DNA of 64,000 nucleotides from Thermoplasmatales archaeon BRNA1 (GCA_000350305.1 CP002916.1:868001-932000); one strand, 5' to 3'; numbered from the stretch's first letter, positions 8,539 through 17,307 are shown. Translations and numbers: made by a program. The notes: generated from the letters alone by a model not told the origin.

Positions 8539-10446
8539 ATGGAAATACTCTCGCCCGCCGGTTCGCCGGACAGCCTCGTGGCCTCCGTGAAAGGGGGATG
8601 CGATGCCGTCTACCTCGCAGGTAAGTCGTTCGGAGCGAGAGCTTTCGCCGGGAACTTCTCCGACCAGCAGCTCGAAGGGGCCGTAGGATACTGCCACGAC
8701 AACGGCGTGAAGGTCTACGTGACCGTGAACACCCTCATCAAGGACTCCGAGATGGAGGACGCGGTGTCCTTCGTCAGGTTCCTGAAGGACATCGGCGCGG
8801 ATGCCGTCCTCGTACAGGACATAGGGCTCCTGAAGTCCCTCCACTCCGTCGACATCGCCAAACACGCCTCCACCCAGATGGGGATACACTCCGCCAGGGG
8901 CCTGGAATGGTGCTCCGAGAACGGGATCTCCAGGGCCGTCCTCAACAGGGAGCTCACCATGGAGGAGATCGAATCCCTAGCCAGGGACTCCCCCGTGGAG
9001 ACCGAGGTCTTCGTGCAGGGCGCACTGTGCTACTGCCTCTCCGGGGGCTGCCTGTTCTCTTCCCTCGTGGGAGGGAGGTCCGGCAACAGGGGGGCGTGCG
9101 CCCAGCCCTGCAGGAAGAAGTACACCTTCGACGACGAGACCTCCTACAGGCTGTCCAACGCCGACCTCTACGGCATAGACTATCTCAAAAGGCTGGAGAA
9201 GGCAGGCGTCACCTCCGCCAAGATCGAAGGGAGGATGAGGTCCCAGGCGTACGCATACCTCGCCACCAGGGTCTACGCCTCCGCCAACAGGGGGCTGCCC
9301 CCCGAGGAGTATGCCGAGGAGACCGAGCTCTTGAGGACCGTCTTCAACCGCGGATTCTCAGACGGATACCTGGGAGGTGTGAAGTCCCCCGTCCAGATGA
9401 AGTACGCCGACAACCGCGGGTTCTACCTCGGGAGGGCGAAGTTCCGCGACAGGAAGTTCGACACCGGGGACCTCGACGAACCCGTCAACATCAAGGACGG
9501 CATCACGCTCTATAGCGGGGACGAGAAGATCGGAGGGTTCAAGATCTCCTCCGTCGGCAAATGTGCCAGTCCCTTTGCGGTTCCCGACGGCACCTACGAC
9601 ATCTACAGGACCTACGACCCCCGCATCGACGAGATCAAGAACCTCGTGGGCGAACCCCCGAGGTTCAGCGGGACCACCGCGAGGAAGAAGGTCCGCATAC
9701 CCCTCAGGACCTCCGACAGGAAGAGCATAAAGCTCCCGGAGATGTCGTTCTACGTCAACTCCGTGAGGAACCTCGAGGCGGTCTCCCCCTTCGCCGACAG
9801 GGTGTACTACGAGATGAACGACTCCCTCGCCGAGGCAAGGGAGCTCTGCGATTCCAAGGGGATCGAGTGCGTCACAATCGCCCCCAGGTTCGACCCCGCC
9901 GACAGCATCGCGGACGAGGGATACCCCGTCATGATCCACACCCCGGGGCAGTTCATCCCCGACGGGAAGACCAGGGTCTACGCCTCCTACCTGATGAACA
10001 TGTTCAACTCCAGGGTGGACTACCCGTTCTACCAGGCCACCCTGTCCGTCGAGCTCTCCGCCGAGGAGATCCAGGAGATCGCGAGGCACTACCCCGGGAG
10101 ACTGGAGGTCATGGTGTTCGGCAGGACCGAGCTCATGTGCACCCGCGACCCCGGCATGCACAACGGCATGCTGATCGACGAGAAGAGGTTCAGGTTCCCG
10201 GTCTACCGGGACCAGAGGGGACTCTCCCACATCCTGAACTCCTCCGACCTCATGCTCCTGCCGTACCTGCAGCAGCTCGGGAAGTTCGGCATCGAGAGCG
10301 CGGGGATCGACCTGAGGAAGAGGCCGGAGAAGATCGCGAGGATCGTGGCGAGGGCCTTCGCGCAGGACAACGTCGGCGCCAAGACCGAGCTCGGGGAGAT
10401 GTGCGGCGGCATCAACTACGGGGCCTACCTCCGCGGGACCGAGTGA
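8539..10446 (+). CDS. U32 family protein (peptidase / RNA hydroxylation type)
   Basis: Member of the U32 family, annotated as collagenase-like peptidases; well-studied bacterial members act in prephenate-dependent hydroxylation of tRNA or of 23S rRNA. The TIM-barrel N-terminal part begins MEILSPAGSPDSLVASVKGG. The family signature region, with clustered cysteines, is at CYCLSGGCLFSS...RSGNRGACAQPCRKKY (about residues 160-195). The 635-residue length with a long C-terminal extension matches the larger U32 proteins. It is followed immediately by the promoter of the pilin-like pair at 10499, which is a separate unit. Family assignment is firm; substrate (protein or RNA) is open. Confidence 0.85.
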   Translation: MEILSPAGSPDSLVASVKGGCDAVYLAGKSFGARAFAGNFSDQQLEGAVGYCHDNGVKVYVTVNTLIKDSEMEDAVSFVRFLKDIGADAVLVQDIGLLKSLHSVDIAKHASTQMGIHSARGLEWCSENGISRAVLNRELTMEEIESLARDSPVETEVFVQGALCYCLSGGCLFSSLVGGRSGNRGACAQPCRKKYTFDDETSYRLSNADLYGIDYLKRLEKAGVTSAKIEGRMRSQAYAYLATRVYASANRGLPPEEYAEETELLRTVFNRGFSDGYLGGVKSPVQMKYADNRGFYLGRAKFRDRKFDTGDLDEPVNIKDGITLYSGDEKIGGFKISSVGKCASPFAVPDGTYDIYRTYDPRIDEIKNLVGEPPRFSGTTARKKVRIPLRTSDRKSIKLPEMSFYVNSVRNLEAVSPFADRVYYEMNDSLAEARELCDSKGIECVTIAPRFDPADSIADEGYPVMIHTPGQFIPDGKTRVYASYLMNMFNSRVDYPFYQATLSVELSAEEIQEIARHYPGRLEVMVFGRTELMCTRDPGMHNGMLIDEKRFRFPVYRDQRGLSHILNSSDLMLLPYLQQLGKFGIESAGIDLRKRPEKIARIVARAFAQDNVGAKTELGEMCGGINYGAYLRGTE

Positions 10447-10475
10447 AGACTAACTGTACTCTCACCATTTTATAA
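10446..10475 (+). promoter_or_regulatory. Promoter with CTAACTG element (pilin-like pair)
   Basis: AAGACTAACTGTAC followed by TATA box TTTTATAA at 10468-10475. Element to TATA distance is 18.5 bp between centres. The start codon ATG at 10499 lies 27 bases past the TATA centre, so the transcript is probably leaderless. The element starts at the last base of the upstream stop codon. Confidence 0.75.
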
Positions 10476-10498
10476 ATCCCGAAACCGAAACACTACCG

Positions 10499-10903
10499 AT
10501 GATCGGGAACAGGAGAGGCGACATAGGTTTCCTGGAGGCCATGGTGTCCGCGATGGCGGTGTGCCTGGTGCTCTCGGTATTCCTGGCGGCCCTTGCGGCG
10601 GATGTCCTCGCGGAAGAGAATGGGGATCCCCCGGGATTCGACTGGAGCATTACGGACCGCTCCGAGATACACGGCGGCCGTGTTGTCTCGGACATAGGGG
10701 AACGTCTCCCGGCGATCGCCAGCAGGGAGAAGCTCTGCGGGATCACCGTGAGATGCACCCCCCTGGCGGATGGTGCGGAGCCTTCCGAATGGTCGTACGG
10801 AGAGACCGGGGCCGAGAGGATAGTACTCTCCCATATGTCGCAGATCCCCGCAGAGGATGGGCGGATAATCCCGACGCTGTTCGAGGCGGTGATGAGCAGA
10901 TGA
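10499..10903 (+). CDS. Pilin-like secreted protein, first of pair
   Basis: 134 residues. The N-terminus MIGNRRGDIGFLEAM followed by a long hydrophobic stretch (about residues 14-33) resembles an archaeal class III (prepilin) signal, with processing expected after Arg-Arg-Gly. The rest is a soluble acidic domain with one Cys, without recognised family. The stop overlaps the next start as ATGA. It shares its promoter type with the secretion ATPase operon. A minor pilin or pilus-tip role is inferred from signal and regulation; no sequence family supports it yet. Confidence 0.7.
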   Translation: MIGNRRGDIGFLEAMVSAMAVCLVLSVFLAALAADVLAEENGDPPGFDWSITDRSEIHGGRVVSDIGERLPAIASREKLCGITVRCTPLADGAEPSEWSYGETGAERIVLSHMSQIPAEDGRIIPTLFEAVMSR

Positions 10904-11349
10904 ACCGCAGGGGGATCACGGGAGTCGTTGATGCCGTGGCGTTCATCGTCCTGATAGGTCTCGCCGCCGCCCTCCTCGGAAACGCCCTGGCCGACGAATC
11001 CGGCAGCGCCGATGACGTAGTGCCCCCTTCCGAGGTGTGCTCTTCCGTGTTCCAGTCCAGGGTCCGCGCATGCGATATCGGCATGAATCTCGACGACCCG
11101 GTCATGCATCCGTTCCCCATGCTCGCGGCGGCCTCCATCCGCACCGGTGACGGGGCGGCTTCTGCCTACCTGAAGGGGATACTGGACACGGTCTACCCCT
11201 GGAAGGGGGCGTACTTCCTGAAGATGTCGTTCCGGGAGGTGGAAGAGACGACCGGGACCGATAAGGGTCCGGGCGATCTGAGCTTCCGTTCGCAGTATTC
11301 GGCCGGATTCGGCGGCGTGGTGAACGTCGTGCTCGAGGTGTACCTCTGA
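10900..11349 (+). CDS. Pilin-like secreted protein, second of pair
   Basis: 149 residues starting MNRRGITGVVDAVAFIVLIG, again a short basic segment ending in Gly followed by a hydrophobic helix, the layout of an archaeal type IV prepilin. Two cysteines follow (CSSVF and ACDIG) that could form a disulfide outside the cell. Start chosen at the ATG overlapping the upstream TGA (ATGA). The gene ends one base from the convergent gene at 11350. Function inferred from the signal and from co-transcription with the first pilin-like gene. Confidence 0.7.
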   Translation: MNRRGITGVVDAVAFIVLIGLAAALLGNALADESGSADDVVPPSEVCSSVFQSRVRACDIGMNLDDPVMHPFPMLAAASIRTGDGAASAYLKGILDTVYPWKGAYFLKMSFREVEETTGTDKGPGDLSFRSQYSAGFGGVVNVVLEVYL

Positions 11350-11874
11350 TCAGGACGGACGCTTCCTCCTTCCCTCTTCGACCTTGGCTGCGATGGTCCT
11401 TTTGATGTCCTTGGTGCAGGGCCACGAGTCGTCCATGTAGTCGATGAGCCTGAGGATGTCCGCCTTCTCGTTGGTAAGTGCCAGATACACCCTGGACATG
11501 AACATGGACACCAGGTACGGGAAGTCGTCGCAGATCTGCGGCCTGTCCTTCCATATGGTGCACCTGTTGTCCTTTCCGAGGAACCTGCACGGTTCCCCCG
11601 CCCTCTTGTTGAAAAGGATCCTCCCGTCGCCGGTCTGGTAGACGTACTGCGTCATGAAGGTGTAGAGGTCCGTCCCCGCTGCGGCACAGACCCTCTCCAC
11701 CTCGTCGGGACGGATGATGATGTTCGGCTGGTGACAGCACTTCCCGCACATCTCGCACGGGAACTCCCCGCGGTAGGACATGCATATCTCGTAGGCGAGG
11801 TCGAGGTCCTTCTCCATCTCGGGGGAGATCTCGGCCAGACCCTGCAGGTCGTACTTACCGCGGTAGAGCGCCAT
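11350..11874 (-). CDS. YkgJ-family cysteine cluster protein
   Basis: 174 residues with the cysteine pattern of the YkgJ / UPF0153 family: FPCEMCGKCCHQPN at about residues 39-52 and later CRFLGKDNRCTIW and RPQICDDFP. Such proteins are thought to bind zinc or an iron-sulfur cluster; no activity is established. The ATG at 11874 overlaps the upstream stop (TGATG), so it is co-transcribed with the small membrane protein at 11874-12176. Convergent with the pilin-like pair. Confidence 0.82.
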   Translation of the reverse strand: MALYRGKYDLQGLAEISPEMEKDLDLAYEICMSYRGEFPCEMCGKCCHQPNIIIRPDEVERVCAAAGTDLYTFMTQYVYQTGDGRILFNKRAGEPCRFLGKDNRCTIWKDRPQICDDFPYLVSMFMSRVYLALTNEKADILRLIDYMDDSWPCTKDIKRTIAAKVEEGRRKRPS

Positions 11875-12176
11875 CAGATAACACCGACGAATCCGAACAT
11901 GAAGGCGATGACGGACAGGAGGAGTCCGACACCGGAGATGACGGCGGGCTTGTAGTCGTCGCTCTCGTGCATGACCTTGACGCCGTGTCCGAAGGAGTTG
12001 CCTCCGAAGAACAGGCCGCAGGCTCCGAACACCAGGGCGCCGGCGTAGACTCCGATAAGGAAGCAGACCATTCCGATGATCCCGGTGGCTAATGCGAGGA
12101 ACGACGAGATAAGGGGGTTGATTAGAGGCTTCTTGGGCTTCTGCTCGTCGTAGATGTCGAAGGTGGAGATTGCCAT
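11874..12176 (-). CDS. Small membrane protein, about three helices
   Basis: 100 residues, unrecognised. After a polar N-terminus with EQKPKKPLINP come three hydrophobic segments (about residues 22-47, 48-60 and 80-100) joined by a short polar loop HESDDYKP. A TATA-like ATATA block at about 12198-12207 on the minus strand lies 27 bases before the ATG, giving a leaderless message. Stop and the next start share one base (TGATG). Nothing in the sequence suggests a specific role. Confidence 0.65.
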   Translation of the reverse strand: MAISTFDIYDEQKPKKPLINPLISSFLALATGIIGMVCFLIGVYAGALVFGACGLFFGGNSFGHGVKVMHESDDYKPAVISGVGLLLSVIAFMFGFVGVI

Positions 12177-12209
12177 GAGCGGAGGATTGTGGTATCGTAT
12201 ATAAGGGAT

Positions 12210-12806
12210 TCACGCGGGCTTCTCCATTACGCACTGGAGCCTGCGGCGTACCTCCCCGAAGCGAGTGGTCTCCTCCTTCCTGTGAACGGACACGATCCTC
12301 GCCGAGGAGAACATCCCCATGACGTCCGCCTCCGAGAAGTAGCGGTAGAGGATTCCGTTGCGGACGTCCTCCTTCCTCCCCTTGGAACGGAAATCCCCCA
12401 CCGCGAACGCCTGGAGGTATATCCTCCCTCCGGGGACCAGGACCCTCAGGAGTTCGGACACCGCTTTGGGAATATCCTCTGCTGGCACATGTTCCAGGAT
12501 GTGTACCGCGACGACGCAGTCGAAGGAGGAATCGCCGAAGGGGAGATCCCTCACGTCCGCGGTCACGAACTCCCCCCTGTCGCCGAAGAGCTCCCTGCAG
12601 GCCGCGACGGCACGGGGGGAGAAATCGAACCCGGTGACCCTGCACCCGTCCTGTATCAGCGAGGCGGAGGTCTTCCCGTTGCCGCAGCCCGCATCGAGCA
12701 CCCTGGAACCGGGCGGTATACCCATCCACGACACGGAGGAGGTCCCCCTCCAGGAACGCGGCTGCCCCGCGTACAGAGAGTCCCAGGCTTCGAGGTAAGG
12801 GTCCAT
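12210..12806 (-). CDS. Class I SAM-dependent methyltransferase
   Basis: 198 residues with the Rossmann-type AdoMet fold. Motif I is VLDAGCGNGKTS near residue 40; the acidic loop is GFDFSPRA; then TADVRDLPFGDSSFD and AVHILEHVP, as in the Methyltransf_11/25 group. The substrate cannot be told from sequence. It is divergent from paaK at 12868, and the two probably share the AT-rich block at 12821-12831 as opposing TATA boxes. Confidence 0.85.
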   Translation of the reverse strand: MDPYLEAWDSLYAGQPRSWRGTSSVSWMGIPPGSRVLDAGCGNGKTSASLIQDGCRVTGFDFSPRAVAACRELFGDRGEFVTADVRDLPFGDSSFDCVVAVHILEHVPAEDIPKAVSELLRVLVPGGRIYLQAFAVGDFRSKGRKEDVRNGILYRYFSEADVMGMFSSARIVSVHRKEETTRFGEVRRRLQCVMEKPA

Positions 12807-12837
12807 CGTGCGCGCGATGTCTTAATAATAAGAAAAC

Positions 12838-12852
12838 GTTTGCGACGCAAAC
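12838..12852. promoter_or_regulatory. Palindrome at the paaK transcript start
   Basis: GTTTGCG-A-CGCAAAC, a perfect 7-bp inverted repeat around one base. It lies 12-26 bases past the TATA-like block (12821-12831), so it would cover the predicted transcription start of the ligase gene, the position expected for a repressor operator. Confidence 0.5.
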
Positions 12853-12867
12853 AAGAGTGTGTACCCC

Positions 12868-14166
12868 ATGATGTGGAACCCTCGCATCGAAACCATGCCT
12901 CAGGACGAGATGAGGAAGCTCCAGTACAAGGAGCTCAAGACCCTCGTCAACAACCTCTACAGCTTCAACAGGTTCTACCACGACCGCATGAGGGCCGCCG
13001 GCGTGACCCCTATGGACATCGAGAGCCTAGCGGACATAACCAAGCTCCCGTTCATGGTCAAGCAGGACCTCCGCGACAACTACCCCGACAAGATGTTCAC
13101 CGTCGAGAAGAGCGAGATCGTCAGATACCACATGTCCTCCGGTACCTCCGGGAAGCCCACCTGCGTGGCCTACACCCGCAACGACCTCGGCTACTGGACC
13201 GAGGCCCTCGCCCGCTCCCTCACCGCCGCAGGACTCACCGCGGACGACACCATCCAGATTGCTTACGGGTACGGACTGTTCACCGGAGGCCTGGGTCTCC
13301 ACTACGGCGCGGAGAGGATCGGGGCCACCGTCCTCCCCGCCAGCACCGGGAACACCCAGAGGCAGCTGGAGATGATGCAGGACCTCCAGTGCACCGCCAT
13401 CGCCTGCACCCCCTCCTACCTGACCCACCTGATCACCACAGCGAGGCAGATGGGTATCGACTGGAAGAGGGACATGAGCCTCAGGAGGTGCATCCTCGGC
13501 GCGGAGCCCTGGTCGGAGACCATGAGGGGCAAGTTCGAGGAGGCGACCGGTGCCAAATGCATCGACATCTACGGGACCTCCGAGCAGGCCGGACCCATGT
13601 TCTGCGAGTGCGAGCATCAGCACGGACCCCATATCTCCCCGGACATCATGTACTGCGAGATCCTGGACCCCGAAACCGGGGAGTCCCTGGAGCCCGGCAA
13701 CAAGGGAGAGCTGGTCTGCACCATGCTGAAGAAGGAGGCCATGCCCATGATCCGTTACAAGATGAGGGACATCACCTCCCTCAACGAGGAGACCTGCGAA
13801 TGCGGCAGGACCACCCCCCGTCTCTCCAGGATCACCGGCAGGTCGGACGACATGCTCATCATCCGCGGGATCAACGTGTTCCCCTCGCAGATTGAGTACA
13901 CGCTCATGAGGATTCCCCAGGTCGGGGACCAGTACATGATCAACGTCTCCAGGGAAGGGGACCTCGACAGGATGGTCATCCAGGTCGAGATCCGCCCCGA
14001 GGCCTTCAGCGACAAGCTGGAGGACATGCAGAACCTCAGATCCTACATCGAGGCCCAGCTCAAGAAATACCTTAACATCGCAGTGACGGTGGAACTCAAG
14101 GCGCCCGGAGAACTCCCCAGGTTCGACGGAAAGGCCAAGAGAGTCAATGACACGAGGGTGTTCTGA
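12868..14166 (+). CDS. paaK: Phenylacetate-CoA ligase-like enzyme 1
   Basis: Adenylate-forming enzyme that activates an aromatic acid with ATP and CoA. Family motifs: SSGTSGKPT near residue 90 (phosphate-binding loop), YGYGLFTGGLGLHYG, ASTGNTQRQ, DIYGTSEQAG, RITGRSDDMLIIRGINVFP near residue 330. Length about 432 matches PaaK. It is followed one base later by an ACT-domain gene, a pairing often seen for PaaK in archaea, where the enzyme is thought to feed aryl-acids to indolepyruvate oxidoreductase for aromatic amino acid salvage. Start is either ATG at 12868 or 12871. A second, about equally long copy lies at 16006. Confidence 0.9.
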   Translation: MMWNPRIETMPQDEMRKLQYKELKTLVNNLYSFNRFYHDRMRAAGVTPMDIESLADITKLPFMVKQDLRDNYPDKMFTVEKSEIVRYHMSSGTSGKPTCVAYTRNDLGYWTEALARSLTAAGLTADDTIQIAYGYGLFTGGLGLHYGAERIGATVLPASTGNTQRQLEMMQDLQCTAIACTPSYLTHLITTARQMGIDWKRDMSLRRCILGAEPWSETMRGKFEEATGAKCIDIYGTSEQAGPMFCECEHQHGPHISPDIMYCEILDPETGESLEPGNKGELVCTMLKKEAMPMIRYKMRDITSLNEETCECGRTTPRLSRITGRSDDMLIIRGINVFPSQIEYTLMRIPQVGDQYMINVSREGDLDRMVIQVEIRPEAFSDKLEDMQNLRSYIEAQLKKYLNIAVTVELKAPGELPRFDGKAKRVNDTRVF

Positions 14167-14167
14167 A

Positions 14168-14593
14168 ATGAATGCAAACATAATCACTCAGCTTTCGATA
14201 TTCGTGAACAACTCCCCCGGGTCCCTGGCGAACGTAGCCAAGACCCTCCAGGAGTGCAGCATCAACATGAAGGCCTGCAACCTCGCAGAGTCCACGGAGT
14301 TCGGCATCCTCAGGGCCATCGTGGACGACCCCGAGACCGCCGTTACCAAGCTCCAGGCCAAGAATATCATCGTCAAGAAGACCGAGATCATCGGCGTGAA
14401 GATCAAGAATGTGCCAGGCTCCCTCTACGAGGCATCCAACGTCCTCGGTACCGCCGGCATCAACATCGAGTACGGATACGCTTTCACCAGCAAGACCCTG
14501 GAAGGCCTCTTCATGAGGGTGGACAGCCCCGAGAAGGCCATCGCCGCACTGGAGAAGGCGGGACTCGAACTCGTCAAGGCATCGGAGATCTGA
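14168..14593 (+). CDS. Tandem ACT-domain protein
   Basis: 141 residues made of two ACT-type ligand-binding units (about 1-70 and 71-141), each beginning with a beta strand and an NSPGSL or NVPGSLYEAS turn, the typical amino-acid-binding loop. Probably an amino-acid-responsive regulator of the adjacent ligase. The ATG lies one base after the ligase stop; longer open frame upstream overlaps the ligase and is not used. The SelB-like gene follows after four bases, so the three form one transcription unit. Confidence 0.85.
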   Translation: MNANIITQLSIFVNNSPGSLANVAKTLQECSINMKACNLAESTEFGILRAIVDDPETAVTKLQAKNIIVKKTEIIGVKIKNVPGSLYEASNVLGTAGINIEYGYAFTSKTLEGLFMRVDSPEKAIAALEKAGLELVKASEI

Positions 14594-14597
14594 GAAC

Positions 14598-15548
14598 GTG
14601 GGAAACCTGAACATCGCGTTCGTCGGGGCCCCCGGCCTCGCCTCCGAGATCGGAAAGAAGGGGACGGTCTCCGATATGACCTTCTACGAGGTCAAGGAGG
14701 GGACCGACTCCGTCACCCTCATCGAGCCCAGCAAATACCCCGACAAGCTCTCGTCCCTGTTCTACAGCGTCCAGATGGCTGAGTTCGCGGTGCTCGTGGT
14801 GGACAAGATAGACTCCTTCCTCGGCGAGACCATCGTCATGCTGGACTCCCAGAGGAAGGACAGGGGATGGATCGTCCTCCGCAACTACATCCAGCCTGAG
14901 CAGGTTCAGCCCCTCATCAAGGACACCTGCCTGGCGGGTTACGAGTTCAGGGAGGAGGACCCCATCGCCATGCGCATCGCCCTCATAGAGATGGCGAAGG
15001 CCGAGAAGCGGGTCGCCGGGGACGGCACCTGCGGATCCTGCCCGGTGGACTCCCACTTCAACGTCAAAGGGGTGGGGACCGTCGTCCTGGGATCCGTCGC
15101 CGACGGATGGTTCCGCATCCACGACAAGATGACCGTGTGGCCGGTGAAGAAGGAGGTCGTCCTCCGCTCCATCCAGAAGCACGACATCGACGCTCAGGAC
15201 GGGGTCAAGGGAGACCACGTCGGACTCGCCCTCAAGGGCATCGACAGCGACGAGCTCGACCGCGGATTCGTCTGCTCCACCGACCCGTCCATCAAGATGT
15301 CCCCCGGATTCACCGGCAAGGTCGCGTACAACGGGTTCTGGAGGAACCCCCTCAAGGAGGGCATGATGATCCACGTCGGCCACTGGATGCAGATGGTCCC
15401 GGCCCACATATCCGCCGCAGGGGACAGGGACTCCGACGTCACCATGGAGTTCGACGGACAGATTATCCACAAGCCCGGGGACGCGGCCGTCGCCATGTAC
15501 CTCGAGGGCGGGAAGCTCCGCGTCATCGGTACGATCATTCTTCCCTGA
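14598..15548 (+). CDS. SelB-like elongation factor with degenerate GTPase domain (aSelBL)
   Basis: 316 residues. The middle part (about 155-230) is a clear translation-factor domain II: NVKGVGTVVLGSVADGWF, then VGLALKGIDSDELDRGFV. The N-terminal half has the size of a GTPase domain, but the P-loop is altered (GAPGLASEIGKKG), no DxxG is seen, and NKxD is replaced. There is no C-terminal SECIS-binding extension. This matches the archaeal SelB-like family, known for a disrupted GTPase domain; it has been discussed as a possible pyrrolysyl-tRNA factor, although its distribution is wider than pyrrolysine use. GTG start at 14598, preceded by GGAGAT. Confidence 0.8.
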   Translation: MGNLNIAFVGAPGLASEIGKKGTVSDMTFYEVKEGTDSVTLIEPSKYPDKLSSLFYSVQMAEFAVLVVDKIDSFLGETIVMLDSQRKDRGWIVLRNYIQPEQVQPLIKDTCLAGYEFREEDPIAMRIALIEMAKAEKRVAGDGTCGSCPVDSHFNVKGVGTVVLGSVADGWFRIHDKMTVWPVKKEVVLRSIQKHDIDAQDGVKGDHVGLALKGIDSDELDRGFVCSTDPSIKMSPGFTGKVAYNGFWRNPLKEGMMIHVGHWMQMVPAHISAAGDRDSDVTMEFDGQIIHKPGDAAVAMYLEGGKLRVIGTIILP

Positions 15549-15556
15549 AACCCATT

Positions 15557-15578
15557 CCGCCGGGCATCGTCCCGGCGG
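15557..15578 (+). terminator. GC-rich hairpin after the paaK-ACT-aSelBL unit
   Basis: CCGCCGGG-CATCGT-CCCGGCGG, an 8-bp perfect stem just past the stop codon, without a T-run. Probably a transcript 3' end or processing signal. Confidence 0.5.
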
Positions 15579-15689
15579 CCGGAACACCAAATGTACTGCA
15601 AACCATTAATGCTCGTCTATTCCGAATGACAATCTGCTTAGCAGTGAGACGGAAGGCTGTCTGAATAAGGATCCACGCACCGGGATTGC

Positions 15690-15910
15690 ACAAGCTTACC
15701 TTTTGGGACAACTCGCGAGTTCACGTAATGCGTCCGCGGTTTAGGCGGTGCGCTCGTAGATTATGCACTTTCAAGGATTGCGATTTCCGAAAACAATGTC
15801 GGTTGCCGCACTGTCCGTTTAGACTGTACCGAAGAACCCATACCATGCTGCGAAAAGCGTGGCTTTACACCCATTCGGAAAAATGAAAGCGGCAACCTAA
15901 ACCAGATGAT
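15690..15910. other. Structured non-coding stretch, possible RNA gene
   Basis: Most of the 457-base gap (15549-16005) lacks a convincing gene. Inverted repeats: 12-bp palindrome AACTCGCGAGTT at 15710-15721; TTTCCGAA (15784-15791) with TTCGGAAA (15874-15881); GGTTGCCGC (15801-15809) with GCGGCAACC (15889-15897); and hairpin CCATGCT-GCGAAA-AGCGTGG (15843-15862). The two long pairings interleave, giving a pseudoknot topology. A TATA-like block at about 15936-15944 points either toward the ligase at 16006 or, on the minus strand, into this structure. A 66-codon Cys/Arg-rich open frame (15686-15886) is not persuasive. No known RNA family was recognised. Confidence 0.4.
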
Positions 15911-16005
15911 TGCATTGGTCTGACTTCTCTACTACTTATATACGTGAACCATCATGCCATTGGCAACCGTGCTACTTGTTGGCACTTATCATTGCGGTGA
16001 CGAAG

Positions 16006-17307
16006 ATGGAGTTCTGGAACAAAGAACTGGAGACCATGCCCAGAGAAGACCTCGAGAAGATGCAGATGTCCCTGCTGAGAAGGGAGCTCCGCATCATGTA
16101 CGACTCCTCCCGGTTCATCCACGACCGCATGAAGGCCGTGAACCTCCTCCCCGAGGACGTCGACACCCTGGAGAAGTTCAAGGCTGTCCCGTTCATGAAA
16201 AAGTCCGACCTCCGCGACAACTACCCGGACAAGCTGTTCGTCAGGCCCTACGAGGACCTGGTGAGGGTGCACGTCTCCTCCGGTACCACCGGACGCCCCA
16301 CCGTCGTCGGCTACACCCAGAAGGACCTGGACAACTGGACCGACTCCCTCTGCAGGGGAATGATGTCCTTCGGGGTCACCAGGAAGGACGTCTTCCAGAA
16401 CATGCACGGGTACGGGCTGTTCACCGGCGGACTCGGCGCCCACTACGCCGCCGAGAGGATCGGATGCACCGTAGTCCCCACCTCCACCGGCAACACCGAC
16501 CGCCAGATCCAGCTCATGCAGGACCTCCCGGTCTCCTGCCTCGCGGGAACCCCCAGCTACTACTTCCACATCGCCGATGTCTGCGACCAGCGCGGCATCG
16601 ACATGAGGAAGTGCATGAAGGTCAAGAGGGCCCTTGCCGGAGGGGAACCCTGGTCCGACGCCATGAGGAAGAAGCTCTACGAGCGCACCGGCATCAGGGC
16701 GTACAACTGCTACGGAGCGTCGGAGTTCTACGGACCCATGTTCACCGAGTGCGAGAAGGCCGACGGCGCCCACGTATGGGCGGACCTGTGCCTCATGGAG
16801 GTGGTCGACAAGAACGGCGACCACTGCGCCGACGAGGAGAAGGGGGAGCTCGTGGTCACCATGCTCCAGAAGGAGGCTTTCCCGCTGATCAGGTACAAGA
16901 TCGGGGACATCTCCTCGGTCACCTGGGAGAAATGCGAGTGCGGAAGGACCCACCCCAGGCTCGCAAGGATCAGCGGAAGGGCTGACGACATGATCGTCGT
17001 CAGAGGAATCAACGTGTTCCCCTCGCAGATCGAGTCGGTCATCGGGGAGATGGACTTCCTCGCCCCGTTCTACCACATCACCCTCACCAACGAGAACTAC
17101 ATGGACAAGATGGTCGTAGACGTGGAGATCGACCCCGCCCACCTCACCGAGGACACCACGGAGATCGGTGCGATGTCCACCCAGGTACAGCTCCGCCTGA
17201 AGGAGATCCTGAACCTGAAGGCCATCGTGAGGATGAACCTGCCCGGCACCCTCGAGAGGTTCGAGGGCAAGGCGAAGCACGTCACCGACAACCGCTCGTG
17301 GGACTGA
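16006..17307 (+). CDS. paaK: Phenylacetate-CoA ligase-like enzyme 2
   Basis: Second PaaK-type CoA ligase, 433 residues, colinear with the copy at 12868. Motifs: SSGTTGRPT (phosphate loop), GYGLFTGGLGAHY, TSTGNTDRQ, CYGASEFYGP and RISGRADDMIVVRGINVFP. It differs in the loop around the aryl pocket (NCYGASEFYG against DIYGTSEQAG), so the substrate may differ. Start ATG at 16006 has a GGTGA ribosome site; in-frame codons further upstream would extend through the promoter. A short palindrome TGCCATTGGCA (15955-15965) lies in its leader. It has no ACT partner here. Confidence 0.9.
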   Translation: MEFWNKELETMPREDLEKMQMSLLRRELRIMYDSSRFIHDRMKAVNLLPEDVDTLEKFKAVPFMKKSDLRDNYPDKLFVRPYEDLVRVHVSSGTTGRPTVVGYTQKDLDNWTDSLCRGMMSFGVTRKDVFQNMHGYGLFTGGLGAHYAAERIGCTVVPTSTGNTDRQIQLMQDLPVSCLAGTPSYYFHIADVCDQRGIDMRKCMKVKRALAGGEPWSDAMRKKLYERTGIRAYNCYGASEFYGPMFTECEKADGAHVWADLCLMEVVDKNGDHCADEEKGELVVTMLQKEAFPLIRYKIGDISSVTWEKCECGRTHPRLARISGRADDMIVVRGINVFPSQIESVIGEMDFLAPFYHITLTNENYMDKMVVDVEIDPAHLTEDTTEIGAMSTQVQLRLKEILNLKAIVRMNLPGTLERFEGKAKHVTDNRSWD

